A program made the position numbers and the translations under genes. Below are positions 7,002-14,287 of a stretch of 28,415 nucleotides of DNA, piece by piece. Each line of letters starts with the position of its first letter. Position 1 is the first letter of the stretch. The DNA is from an uncultured Eubacteriales bacterium (GTDB taxonomy: Bacteria; Bacillota_A; Clostridia; Oscillospirales; Oscillospiraceae), in the NCBI GenBank assembly GCA_949451265.1, contig CASTQR010000002.1, positions 1-28,415 on the forward strand. Direction: 5' to 3'. The notes under the pieces were generated by a model. That model was not told the DNA's origin. It searched no databases and saw only the letters and a program-made list of their open reading frames with translations.

Positions 7002-8909
7002 CTACGACCCCTTCGCTTCTTCCAGTTCCGCGGCTAAACGCTCCCACTGGGCGTACAGATGGGCCAGCTCGTCCTCCGCCGCCTCCCGCTCCTTGTAAAT
7101 GTCCTGGAGCCTCAAATAGTCCGACGCGGCCGCCTCTGCCTCCTGGGCCAGCTCGTCCAGGCGCACCTCCGCCTTCTCCACCGCCCGCTCGGCGGCCCGC
7201 ACCTGCTTTTCCAGCTCCTTGGTGCCGCCGGGGCGCTTGGGCTTGTCCTCTTGGGGCTTCTCCGGCTCGGGGGCGGGCGCTTTGGCGTTTTTCAACTGCT
7301 CCTGCCGCTCCCGGAAGGCACGAAACTCGCCATAGGTGCCGTGAAAATCGGTGATCTGCCCATTTTCCAGCATCCACACCCGGGTGGCGAACTTCTCGAT
7401 AAAATAGCGGTCGTGGGAAACGAACAGCAGGTTGCCGCCGTACGCCTCCACCGCCTCCTCGATCCACTCCCGGGAGTCGATGTCCAAGTGGTTGGTGGGC
7501 TCATCCAGGATCAGCAGGTTGATCCGGCTGTCCATCAGCATACACAGCCGCAGCCGGGACTGCTCCCCGCCGGACAGGGCGGACACCACCTTGAACACAT
7601 CCTCCCCCCGGAACTTGAAGGCCGCCAGCCGATCCCTGGCCTCCTGGGTGGAGCAGTTCTGGGCGTACAGCATGGTGTCCACCAGGTTCCGGTCGGGCCG
7701 GTCAAAGTGGATGATCTGGGGCAGGTAGCCGATCCGGATGGACGGCCCCAGGTAAATGGAGCCGGAATCAGGCGTCTCCTCCCCCATGATGAGCTTGATA
7801 AAGGTGGATTTCCCGGTGCCGTTGTCCCCCAGCAGGGCGATCCGCTCGCCCCCCGTCACATCCAGGTTGATGTGGTCAAAGAGGGTGCGCGCCCCGAAGG
7901 ACTTTTTCAGCTCCGTCACCACCAGGGCCTCGTCCCCGTGGAACTCCCGCTCCCCGAAGCGGGTAGCCAGCTTCTTCTCCTTGGTGGGCTTGTCTGTGGT
8001 GCGCAGGCGCTCAATGCGCTTTTCCATGGACTTGGCCCGCCGGTAGATCTTGTCGTTCCCCTTGAAGGCCCACAGGCGAAGCTCCTCCGCGGCCTGCTCC
8101 AGCTGGGCGATCTTGGCCTGCTCCTTCTCGTACTGGCGCAAACGCTCCTGGTAGCGGTGCTCCTTCTCCTCCACGTAGAAGGAGTAGTTGCCGGAATAGA
8201 GCTCCGCCTTGCCCTCCTGGATCTCCGCCACCCGCTTCACCACTTTGTCCAAAAACCAGCGGTCGTGGGAGATGGCCAGCACCGTGCCCTTGAACCGCTC
8301 CAGGTAGGTTTCCAGCCACTCGGTGGCGTTCAGGTCCAGGTGGTTGGTGGGCTCGTCCAGCAGGAGGATGTCGGTGTCCTCCAAAATCAGGCGGGCCAGG
8401 TTGATGCGGGTTTTTTCCCCGCCGGACAAAGCGTTGAAAGGGCGCGAGCGCATATCGGCCCCGATGCCCAGGCCGTTACACACCTTATTGAGCCGGGTCT
8501 CTGTGTCGTAGCCGCCCCCGGCCTCAAAGGCGGCGGTGAGCTTGTCGTACCGGGCCAGCACCGCGGGGTCGTCCCCGTCGGCCATTTTCGCGGCCAAGTC
8601 CGCCAGCTCCCGCTCCATGGCGTGGAGGGGGGCGAAGGCGGTGTCCAGCACGTCCCGGACGGTGTAGCCCTCCGGGTACACGGGGATCTGGGAGATGAGG
8701 CCGATCCGCTTGTCCGGGGCGATGGCAATCGTCCCCTCGTCCGGATCCACCTGCCCGGTCATCATGCGGAAGATGGTGGTCTTGCCCGCCCCGTTCCGGC
8801 CCAGCAGGCCCACCCGCTCCCCCTCGAACACCTGGAGGGAGAAGCCGTCCAGTATGCGTTTGCCGACCTCGAACTCCTTGACGAGGCCGGTGAGCTGTAT
8901 GTCTATCAT
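7002..8909 (-). CDS. ABC-F family ATPase (Uup/YdiF-like ribosome-associated)
   Basis: This 635-residue soluble protein has two ABC domains and no membrane domain. Walker A motifs are GLLGRNGAGKTT (about 35-46) and ALLGDNGTGKST; signatures are LSGGEKTR and LSGGEQSR; Walker B segments are LLLDEPTNHLD and LILDEPTNHLD. Between the domains is a charged ABC-F interdomain linker (P-site tRNA interaction motif region) with KGNDKIYRRAKSMEKRIERL, and the C-terminus (about 545-630) is a long acidic/basic coiled coil. ABC-F proteins bind the ribosomal E site and tune translation; some protect from antibiotics, but sequence alone does not assign resistance here. CAGGAGAAT precedes the ATG. It follows murF and precedes the YdcF-like gene in the operon. 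Confidence 0.92.
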   Translation of the reverse strand: MIDIQLTGLVKEFEVGKRILDGFSLQVFEGERVGLLGRNGAGKTTIFRMMTGQVDPDEGTIAIAPDKRIGLISQIPVYPEGYTVRDVLDTAFAPLHAMERELADLAAKMADGDDPAVLARYDKLTAAFEAGGGYDTETRLNKVCNGLGIGADMRSRPFNALSGGEKTRINLARLILEDTDILLLDEPTNHLDLNATEWLETYLERFKGTVLAISHDRWFLDKVVKRVAEIQEGKAELYSGNYSFYVEEKEHRYQERLRQYEKEQAKIAQLEQAAEELRLWAFKGNDKIYRRAKSMEKRIERLRTTDKPTKEKKLATRFGEREFHGDEALVVTELKKSFGARTLFDHINLDVTGGERIALLGDNGTGKSTFIKLIMGEETPDSGSIYLGPSIRIGYLPQIIHFDRPDRNLVDTMLYAQNCSTQEARDRLAAFKFRGEDVFKVVSALSGGEQSRLRLCMLMDSRINLLILDEPTNHLDIDSREWIEEAVEAYGGNLLFVSHDRYFIEKFATRVWMLENGQITDFHGTYGEFRAFRERQEQLKNAKAPAPEPEKPQEDKPKRPGGTKELEKQVRAAERAVEKAEVRLDELAQEAEAAASDYLRLQDIYKEREAAEDELAHLYAQWERLAAELEEAKGS

Positions 8910-8951
8910 GGGTCAATTCTCCTGTTACACGCGTAAGCCTCCGTGGAATTT

Positions 8952-10343
8952 TTACTGGGGCACGTTCTCCAGCAGATAATCCACGACCTTCTCAAAGGCC
9001 ATGGAGCGGGAGGCTTTGACTAAAATCGTGGCCCCCGCCCGCACCTCCCGGGACAGGGCGTTTTTGGCCTCGTCCAGGGTGGGGAAGTAGTCCGCCTGCT
9101 CCAGCCCCGCGTCCCTGGCGCCCTCCGCCATAAACCGGGCCAGATCCCCGATGGCGATGAGCCTATCAGCCCCGGACTGGGCAAAGCAGCCCCCCACCGC
9201 CCGGTGGAACTGCTCCCCGCCGGGGCCCAGCTCCTTCATGTCCCCGATGACGGCCACCTTCCGGCGCTTCCGGCCCGCGTCACCCAGCACCGCCGCCGCC
9301 GCCCGCATGGACTGGGGGTTGGCGTTGTAGGCGTCGTTGAGAATGACGATATCCCCCTTGCAGCGGACGATGTTCATCCGCATCTTGGTGGGCAGGAAGG
9401 CCCCGATGCCCCGGACGATCTCGTCGGGGGCCATACCCAGGGCCTCGCCCACGGCGGCGGCCATCAGGGTGGGGTAGATCATGTGGTTCCCCAGGGCGGG
9501 TATGTTGGCCTCAAACTGGCTTTTCGGGGTCTTGACCCGGCAGGACAGGTGGCCCCCGCCGTCGCTGTTCAGGTCGAAGGCGGTGTAGTCCAGCCCCTCG
9601 CCGCCCCCCACGAACACGGTGCGCCGGGCCAGCGTCCCCCGGAGCGTGGCCAGCAGGGGGTCGTCCCCGTTGAGGACGGCAAGGCCCTCCTCCTTCAGGT
9701 GGGGGAAGATCTCGCACTTGGCCTTGAAGATGTTCTCCCGGCTGCCCAGGTTCTCGATGTGGGCGTCCCCGATGTTGGTGATGAGGGCCATATCCGGCTC
9801 CACTAAGCGGGCCAGGTTGTCGATCTCCCCGGCGTGATCCATGCCCAGCTCCACCACGCACACCTCATGCCGCTGTTCCAGCTTCAGCAGGGTGAGGGGC
9901 ACGCCGATGTCGTTGTTGAAATTTCCCTCCGTCTTGTGGACGCAGAACTTCGCGCCTAAGACCGCCGCCGTCATGTCCTTGGTGGTGGTCTTGCCCACCG
10001 AGCCGGTGATGGCGACGAAGGGGATGGGGAACAGCCCCTTGTAGTACCGGGCCAGCTCCCACAGGGCGCGCTGGGTGGAGCGCACCTTGATGTAGAATTT
10101 TCCGGGCAGGTAGCCCTCCCGCTCCCGTGCGGTGAGGCAGCCCGCCGCCCCCGCCTCCAGGGCGGAGTTGATGAAGGAATGGCCGTCGAACCGCTCCCCC
10201 TCCAGGGGGATGAACAGGCAGCCGGGGGTGATGCTCCGGCTGTCGGTGCACACGTCCACCGCCCCGGCGTCCAGATTGGCAAAGTCCCCCAGCAGGGTGC
10301 CGTTCACCGCCTCCAGCAGCTGCTTCAGCGTCAGCTTCTCCAT
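8952..10343 (-). CDS. murF: UDP-N-acetylmuramoyl-tripeptide--D-alanyl-D-alanine ligase
   Basis: MurF adds the D-Ala-D-Ala dipeptide to UDP-MurNAc-tripeptide in the cytosol, completing the peptidoglycan pentapeptide. The 463-residue length is typical. The Mur ligase ATP loop is GSVGKTTTKDM (about 115-125), followed by a GNFNNDIGVPLTLL motif specific for MurF-type enzymes, the VVELGMDHAGEI metal/ATP segment and the C-terminal domain motif NDAYNANPQSMRAA. The ATG at 10341-10343 has GAGAGGAGCG upstream. The gene lies directly after ddl, which makes its dipeptide substrate, separated by about 47 bases, so pathway steps are expressed together. Confidence 0.96.
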   Translation of the reverse strand: MEKLTLKQLLEAVNGTLLGDFANLDAGAVDVCTDSRSITPGCLFIPLEGERFDGHSFINSALEAGAAGCLTAREREGYLPGKFYIKVRSTQRALWELARYYKGLFPIPFVAITGSVGKTTTKDMTAAVLGAKFCVHKTEGNFNNDIGVPLTLLKLEQRHEVCVVELGMDHAGEIDNLARLVEPDMALITNIGDAHIENLGSRENIFKAKCEIFPHLKEEGLAVLNGDDPLLATLRGTLARRTVFVGGGEGLDYTAFDLNSDGGGHLSCRVKTPKSQFEANIPALGNHMIYPTLMAAAVGEALGMAPDEIVRGIGAFLPTKMRMNIVRCKGDIVILNDAYNANPQSMRAAAAVLGDAGRKRRKVAVIGDMKELGPGGEQFHRAVGGCFAQSGADRLIAIGDLARFMAEGARDAGLEQADYFPTLDEAKNALSREVRAGATILVKASRSMAFEKVVDYLLENVPQ

Positions 10344-10390
10344 AATGGCGCTCCTCTCTCTCGGGCGGGGTCAGGCCCCTCCCCGTCTGG

Positions 10391-11437
10391 TCATTTCCCG
10401 GCCTTCCGGGCCTTTAGGGACGCGGTGATGATCCGCTCGCACAGCTCGCCGTAGCCGATGCCCGCCGCCGCGGCCTCCTGGGGCAGCAGGCTGGTGGGGG
10501 TCATGCCGGGCAGGGTGTTGATCTCCAAAAACCAGGGCGTGCCGTCCCCGTCCACGATGAAGTCCGCCCGGGAGTATACCGACAAGCCCAGGGCGCGGAA
10601 CACGGTGAGGGCCGCCTCACCTAAACGTTTCTCCCATTCGGCAGGGATGGGGGCGGGGCAGAACTCCTCCGCCGCCCCCGGCTGGTACTTGTTCTCGTAG
10701 TCGTAGAAGCCCTCCTTGGGCACGATCTCGATGGAGGGCAGGGCCTTGTCCTCCAAAATGCCCACCTGGATCTCCCGGCCCGCCACGTACTGCTCGATGA
10801 CGCACACGCCGCCGCAGGACAGGCCGTCCTCTAAGGCGGCGGGCAGGGCCTCCCGCTCCCGGACGACGGACACCCCGATGGACGAGCCGGACGCCACCGG
10901 CTTCACCACGCAGGGCGTATCCAGCCGCTCCGCCAGGGCGGGGATGTCCGCCGCTGTATACTTCACCAGCTCCCACTTGGGGGTCTGGACGCCCAGGGGG
11001 GCCGCCACCCGCTTGGTCAGATCCTTGTCCATGGCGATGGCGCTGCCCAGATACCCCGCCCCGGTGTAGGGGATGCCCATCAGGTCAAAAGCGGCCTGCA
11101 CCCGGCCGTCCTCCCCGCAGGTGCCGTGGAGGCCCAGGAACACCACGTCCGCCAGGGCGCACAGCTCCAGCACGCCGGGGCCGAACTGGCTGGCCCCGCC
11201 CCCCGCGCGGGATGCCTTCACCGCCTCCAGATCCGGGGCCTGCCGCCCGATCCGGGTCAGCTCCTCCGGGATGGGGGCGGCGAACAGGGAGGCGGGCTCC
11301 TCCCCCGTGCCCAGGTACATATCGACGAGGGCCGCCTCGTGCCCCCGCTCCCGCAGGGCGGCGCATACCTTGCAGCCGCTGGACAGCGACACATTGCGCT
11401 CGGGGCTGAGGCCTCCGGCTAAAACGACGATTTTCAT
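10391..11437 (-). CDS. ddl: D-alanine--D-alanine ligase
   Basis: This 348-residue ATP-grasp enzyme joins two D-alanines using ATP. Motifs include the N-terminal LAGGLSPERNVSLSSG, the GLHGTCGEDGRVQ loop with ATP/substrate-contacting residues, VKPVASGSSIGVSVV in the ATP-grasp domain and EINTLPGMTPTSLLPQEA near the C-terminus with metal-binding Glu and Asn. The omega-loop reads EGFYDYENKY with the Tyr-Lys-Tyr arrangement of ordinary D-Ala-D-Ala ligases, not the form seen in VanA-type D-Ala-D-Lac ligases. AAGGAG lies seven bases before the ATG. It is first in the operon, under the promoter at 11493-11521. Confidence 0.95.
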   Translation of the reverse strand: MKIVVLAGGLSPERNVSLSSGCKVCAALRERGHEAALVDMYLGTGEEPASLFAAPIPEELTRIGRQAPDLEAVKASRAGGGASQFGPGVLELCALADVVFLGLHGTCGEDGRVQAAFDLMGIPYTGAGYLGSAIAMDKDLTKRVAAPLGVQTPKWELVKYTAADIPALAERLDTPCVVKPVASGSSIGVSVVREREALPAALEDGLSCGGVCVIEQYVAGREIQVGILEDKALPSIEIVPKEGFYDYENKYQPGAAEEFCPAPIPAEWEKRLGEAALTVFRALGLSVYSRADFIVDGDGTPWFLEINTLPGMTPTSLLPQEAAAAGIGYGELCERIITASLKARKAGK

Positions 11438-11492
11438 AGCGGATCTCCTTATTCCACGAGGTATTCCACCTCTATTTTATGCTGGAAAGAAA

Positions 11493-11521
11493 ATTATACC
11501 ACAACCCCCCGGAGGAAACAA
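11493..11521 (-). promoter_or_regulatory. Promoter of the ddl-murF operon
   Basis: On the minus strand TTGTTT (11516-11521) is followed by exactly 17 bases and a perfect TATAAT (11493-11498). The start point would be near 11486, about 49 bases upstream of the ddl ATG. The -10 is the best in this window. Confidence 0.75.
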
Positions 11522-11549
11522 GTAGGGGGCCCAATTTTGCCCCGACCCC

Positions 11550-11768
11550 CTTTCCTCCCCACGGCATAGGATAAAACCGCCGGCGGGTTTCGGGGCCCCG
11601 CGCCCCCTGGGGCGCCAGACAAGCCCCGCCCGGATTCCGGCCCACCGGCTGGCCCAAACGCCGTCAAGCACTTCGCGGAGGAGGAGGCCCTGCTCCGGGC
11701 GGCGGGCCAGGATCGCTTCGCCCTGTGCATCGACCGGCTCTCCCCGCCGGAGGGGCCGTCCCGGACAT
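11550..11768 (+). pseudogene. Possible decayed gene end between ddl and the small hypothetical gene
   Basis: The stretch 11522-11769 has no intact gene. The plus strand has an open frame from a TAG near 11565 to TGA at 11767-11769 with no plausible start. Its last part reads VKHFAEEEALLRAAG then QDRFALCIDRL, which has ordinary protein composition, while the first part (poly-Pro/Gly-like) does not. GC-rich palindromes such as 11600-11615 lie inside. It may be the 3' remnant of a lost gene or only chance coding in GC-rich DNA. I recognise no family. Confidence 0.25.
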
Positions 11769-11769
11769 G

Positions 11770-11806
11770 AAAAGAGCGGGCAGGGATCTACCAATCCCTG
11801 CCCGCT
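11770..11806 (-). terminator. Rho-independent terminator of the small hypothetical gene
   Basis: A perfect 13-bp stem (11775-11787 with 11794-11806, six-base loop) is followed on the minus strand by CTTTTC. It lies about 30 bases after the stop of the gene at 11836-12243. Confidence 0.85.
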
Positions 11807-11835
11807 TCCCACGCTCCAAACGGCGTCCCCGCCGG

Positions 11836-12243
11836 TCAGCAGTCCACGGTGATGTTATCGGTGCCGTGGGCCTCGAACTCGTCAATATAGGCGTCGATGC
11901 GCTGGGCCAGCTCATCGTAATTGCTCTCGTCGATGGGCACGTCGTCCATGTCCCGGCGGGCCAGGTCCTCCGCCAGGATCTCGAAAAAGACGTTGTTCTC
12001 GTACTCCATGATGGCCTCGTGTATGCCGCCCTCGGCGAAGGCCCGGGACGGGATCACCTCGCCCTGGTAGGTCTCCGCCAGGGAGGGCATCCCCTCCAGG
12101 GCGGCCCGGGCGAACAGCAGGCTCTCCACCTCGTCGTAGTCCTTGAAGCGGTCCTCGCCCCGGGTGGAATTGAGAATCCAGTTCCCGATGTATACCAAAT
12201 CCAGCAGCCGGCGCAGCTGCTTGCGTGTCAGCTCCAATTCCAT
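11836..12243 (-). CDS. Hypothetical acidic protein, 135 residues
   Basis: I do not recognise a family. The product is soluble, acidic and largely helical, with no signal peptide or membrane helix. It starts MELELTRKQLRRLLDLV, then YIGNWILNSTRG, and is rich in Asp and Glu in the second half (RRDMDDVPIDESNYDEL). AAGGAGGGC lies eight bases before the ATG at 12241-12243. It has its own promoter (12301-12330) and terminator (11770-11806), so it is a monocistronic unit. The frame is open upstream but passes through the promoter, so longer starts are unlikely. Confidence 0.8.
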   Translation of the reverse strand: MELELTRKQLRRLLDLVYIGNWILNSTRGEDRFKDYDEVESLLFARAALEGMPSLAETYQGEVIPSRAFAEGGIHEAIMEYENNVFFEILAEDLARRDMDDVPIDESNYDELAQRIDAYIDEFEAHGTDNITVDC

Positions 12244-12300
12244 CTTCAGCCCTCCTTCGGCTTTCCGCGCGGGGCGCCCGGCGCGCCCCCGATCCCCTCT

Positions 12301-12330
12301 ATTGTATACGCCCCCCGCCCCGTTTGTCAA
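12301..12330 (-). promoter_or_regulatory. Promoter of the 135-residue hypothetical gene
   Basis: The minus strand has a perfect -35 TTGACA (12325-12330), an 18-base spacer of G/C-rich sequence and -10 TACAAT (12301-12306); TATACA with a 16-base spacer is an alternative register. The start point would lie about 50 bases upstream of the ATG. Confidence 0.65.
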
Positions 12331-12398
12331 TGGGCATACTTGGCTTGCCCCCGGCATATAGTGAACAGGCCAACACATGATGACGGAGCGTGATACCA

Positions 12399-13013
12399 AT
12401 GGATGAATTCAGAGGGGAAAACAAGATCCTGCTGCGGGGGCAGACGGCGGCCCCGCCCGCCCTGTCCCACCGGAACCACGGGGTGGACTACTACATCGTG
12501 CCCCTGCGGGTGCCCCGGCTGTCCGGGGTGGACGACATGCTGAACCTGGTCACCGCCGCCCCGGACCCCGCCCTGTGGGCCGAAGGCCGGTGGATCGAGG
12601 CGGAGGGGGAGGTGCGCTCCTACAACAACCGTTCCGGCTCGGGCAGCAAGCTGGTGATCACCGTGCTGGTGCGGGCCGCCCGCCCCGCCCCCGTGGAGGA
12701 GGGTGAAAACCGCCTCACCCTGGCGGGGGCGCTGTGCCGGAAGCCGGCGGTCCGGCGCACCCCCCTGGGCCGGGAGATCTGCGATCTCCTCCTGGCCGTC
12801 AACCGGCCCTACGGCCGGGCGGACTACTTACCCTGCATCGCCTGGGGCTCCCTGGCCGCCCACTGCGGCGGGCTGGACGTGGGAGACACCCTCCGGCTGG
12901 AGGGGCGGCTCCAGAGCCGGCAGTACCACAAGCTCATCGACGGCCGGCAGGAGGAGCGCACCGCCTTTGAGATCAGCGTGATGAACCTGCTGGATAGCGC
13001 GGAGCCATCGTGA
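12399..13013 (+). CDS. SSB-like protein with two OB-type halves
   Basis: The 204-residue product has a clear single-stranded DNA-binding protein OB fold in its second half: NRLTLAGALCRKP, then REICDLLLAVNRP, YLPCIAWGSLA, DTLRLEGRLQSRQY and TAFEISVMNLL, the strand order of bacterial SSB. The first half (NKILLRGQTAAPP, DYYIVPLRVPRL, IEAEGEVRSYNN, LVITVLVRA) repeats the same strand pattern, so I infer tandem OB folds. It lacks the acidic C-terminal tail (DDDIPF type) by which housekeeping SSB recruits partners, so it is probably not the main replication SSB. ATG 12399 follows GGAG at ten bases; a GTG three codons upstream is the alternative. It is divergent from the hypothetical gene and convergent with the uracil-DNA glycosylase. 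Confidence 0.75.
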   Translation: MDEFRGENKILLRGQTAAPPALSHRNHGVDYYIVPLRVPRLSGVDDMLNLVTAAPDPALWAEGRWIEAEGEVRSYNNRSGSGSKLVITVLVRAARPAPVEEGENRLTLAGALCRKPAVRRTPLGREICDLLLAVNRPYGRADYLPCIAWGSLAAHCGGLDVGDTLRLEGRLQSRQYHKLIDGRQEERTAFEISVMNLLDSAEPS

Positions 13014-13037
13014 GCGGCGCGCTATCCCTAACGGGGC

Positions 13038-13137
13038 CCCCGCAAAGCCGCCCTTTGGCTTTGTGGGGAGAGGCGAAGCAAGGGAGCGAACGAAGTTTTC
13101 GCCGAAGGCGGAAACGCAGTTGAGCGGACTTTGCTTC
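13038..13137. repeat. Hairpin-rich intergenic element between convergent genes
   Basis: Three nested or adjacent inverted repeats fill the 132-base gap. The first is a 12-bp stem with one G-U (13038-13049 with 13057-13068). The second is an 8-bp stem around 13096-13114, closed from outside by GAAGCAA near 13075-13081 pairing with TTGCTTC near 13130-13136. No T run follows, so it is not a standard terminator pair. The layout resembles a non-coding interspersed palindromic repeat, but only one copy lies in this window. Confidence 0.45.
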
Positions 13138-13145
13138 ACCGAGGA

Positions 13146-13718
13146 TTAGGCGTAGGCCTCCGGGCACAGCTCCCGGATCTTGGCCCGGATGCCCCGGAGA
13201 TCCGCGAAGGTGTCCGGCTTCTTGGTGGGGTCCCGCAGAAGGGCGGCGGGGTGGTAGAGGGCGGTGTACAGCACCCCGTCCTTCTCCACCCACTGCCCAT
13301 GCTCTTTGGTGATCCGGTAGTCCGGCTTGATAAGGCGCATGGCGGCGATCCGGCCCAGGCACACCACGATCTTGGGCTGTATGAGCTCCATCTGCTCCCA
13401 GAGGTAGCCGATGCAGGCGTCCTGCTCCGTGTTCAGCGGGTCCCGGTTCTTGGGCGGGCGGCACTTGACGATGTTGGTGATGTAGAAGTTCTTCTCCCGG
13501 CTCAGCCCCACCAGGCCCAGCATCTCGTCCAAAAGCTGCCCGCCCCGGCCCACGAAGGGCTCGCCCTGCAAGTCCTCGTTTTCGCCGGGGCCCTCCCCGA
13601 TGAACAGGATTTTCGCGTCCCTCGGGCCCTTGCCGAACACCACGTTGGTGCGGGTGTCCGCCAGGGCGCATTTCTGGCAGGACAGACAGCGGCGCTCCAA
13701 TTCTTCCCAGTTTGCCAT
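13146..13718 (-). CDS. Uracil-DNA glycosylase, family 4 (Fe-S) type
   Basis: The 190-residue protein removes uracil from DNA in base-excision repair. The uracil-pocket motif A is GEGPGENEDLQGEPFVG (41-57), and motif B is HPAALLR. Cysteines at 11, 14 and 17 plus Cys86 (TNIVKCRPP) and Cys102 give the four ligands expected for the [4Fe-4S] cluster of family 4 enzymes. The length is typical. GGGAGGGAT lies upstream of the ATG. It is transcribed toward the SSB-like gene and divergently from the T-box operon; an extended -10 promoter lies at 13753-13761. Confidence 0.92.
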   Translation of the reverse strand: MANWEELERRCLSCQKCALADTRTNVVFGKGPRDAKILFIGEGPGENEDLQGEPFVGRGGQLLDEMLGLVGLSREKNFYITNIVKCRPPKNRDPLNTEQDACIGYLWEQMELIQPKIVVCLGRIAAMRLIKPDYRITKEHGQWVEKDGVLYTALYHPAALLRDPTKKPDTFADLRGIRAKIRELCPEAYA

Positions 13719-13752
13719 GGGGTTATCCCTCCCGTATCTGTTTTCTTTGGGT

Positions 13753-13761
13753 ATTGTAGCA
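13753..13761 (-). promoter_or_regulatory. Extended -10 promoter of the uracil-DNA glycosylase gene
   Basis: On the minus strand TGC precedes TACAAT (13753-13758), an extended -10 element. No good -35 is present at the right distance. The start point would be about 30 bases upstream of the ATG. Confidence 0.45.
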
Positions 13762-13804
13762 TATTTCCCGACCCAATGCTACGGTAACTTTGGACAATTT
13801 TTGA

Positions 13805-13833
13805 TTGACAGCGGGAGAAAATGGGAGTAGGAT
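13805..13833 (+). promoter_or_regulatory. Promoter of the T-box/aspS-gatCAB operon
   Basis: A perfect -35 TTGACA (13805-13810) is followed by 17 bases and TAGGAT (13828-13833); GATAAT at 13831-13836 is an overlapping alternative -10 with a longer spacer. Transcription would begin near 13840, immediately upstream of the T-box leader. Confidence 0.7.
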
Positions 13834-13839
13834 AATAAT

Positions 13840-14120
13840 ATCAAGGGAATATCCAAAGGCATCGACGAAGACCGCCCCTCACGGCGTCCGACAGAGAACG
13901 CGGGCCACCGACTGAAAGCCCGCCCCGGAAAGACGAGAAGGCGCAACGCTTCCGAGCCGACGGTTCGAACCCCCAAGGGCGGGGGCGTAGGGCCGTCCGT
14001 CCTCCCCACGTTACCGGGGCTCGAGAGAGGCCCCTTGCTGGAGGGGCAACGCGGGTGGTACCGCGGAATGCTTTGTAATTCCGTCCCGGACTGTACGTTT
14101 GTACAGTCCGGGGCTTTTTT
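13840..14120 (+). ncRNA. T-box riboswitch, specifier read as AAC (Asn)
   Basis: The leader senses uncharged tRNA and antiterminates the downstream operon. The hallmark T-box sequence GGGTGGTACCGCGG (14053-14066) is present, with the UGGU bulge that pairs with the tRNA NCCA end. Stem I can be traced by hand: an AGAGA motif (13893-13897), an apical 6-bp stem 13900-13905 with 13918-13923, TCCG 13887-13890 with CGGA 13926-13929, and GAAG 13867-13870 with CTTC 13949-13952. The internal loop 3' strand just above this last helix is GCAACG (13943-13948), so the specifier position gives AAC (13945-13947), an Asn codon. CAA (Gln) overlaps by one base. The identity rests on manual folding, the T-box call itself on the conserved core and the synthetase gene downstream. 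Confidence 0.9.
14085..14120 (+). terminator. T-box terminator
   Basis: A perfect 12-bp stem (14085-14096 with 14101-14112, loop GTTT) is followed by GC and T6 (14115-14120). It directly follows the T-box core, whose antiterminator would use bases upstream of and within the left arm. Confidence 0.92.
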
Positions 14121-14121
14121 G

Positions 14122-14258
14122 CCTTCCCCCTAAAAGGGGGAAGGTGGCGCGGCAAAGCTGCGTCGGATGAGGGTGTGGGCAGGAAATGCGCCCTTAACCT
14201 GCTCGCCCCCTCATCAGTCAGCCTGCGGCTGACTGCTTCCCCCCTGAGGGGGGAAGCC
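14122..14258. repeat. Interspersed palindromic repeat inserted in the aspS leader
   Basis: The element opens with a 9-bp stem (14122-14130 with 14136-14144) and closes with a 10-bp perfect stem (14235-14244 with 14248-14257). Between them lie GATGAGGG/CCCTCATC arms (14166-14173 with 14208-14215) and an 8-bp stem (14216-14223 with 14227-14234). Its ends, CCTTCCCCC and GGGGGAAGCC, are roughly inverted copies. Elements of this look are common between genes in gut Clostridia. No ORF is inside. It separates the T-box terminator from the aspS ribosome site, so it is part of the mature mRNA leader. Confidence 0.65.
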
Positions 14259-14287
14259 AGCTCAAACCAAGAAAGGAATGAAAGGTT

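Noticed and set aside
7002..8909. Reading the ABC-F gene as an antibiotic-resistance determinant
   Set aside because: The family includes both resistance and housekeeping members; the context (ddl, murF, prfA) and sequence give no specific support for resistance.
13962..13990. tRNA-like sequence with GGTTCGAACCCCC
   Set aside because: It resembles a T-arm, but no acceptor, D or anticodon arm can be built around it. It lies inside the T-box leader, where it more likely forms one of the internal stems.
14122..14258. A CRISPR array or transposon carrying genes
   Set aside because: There are inverted repeats but no regular direct repeats with spacers, no ORF and no clear target duplication; it fits a non-coding palindromic repeat.
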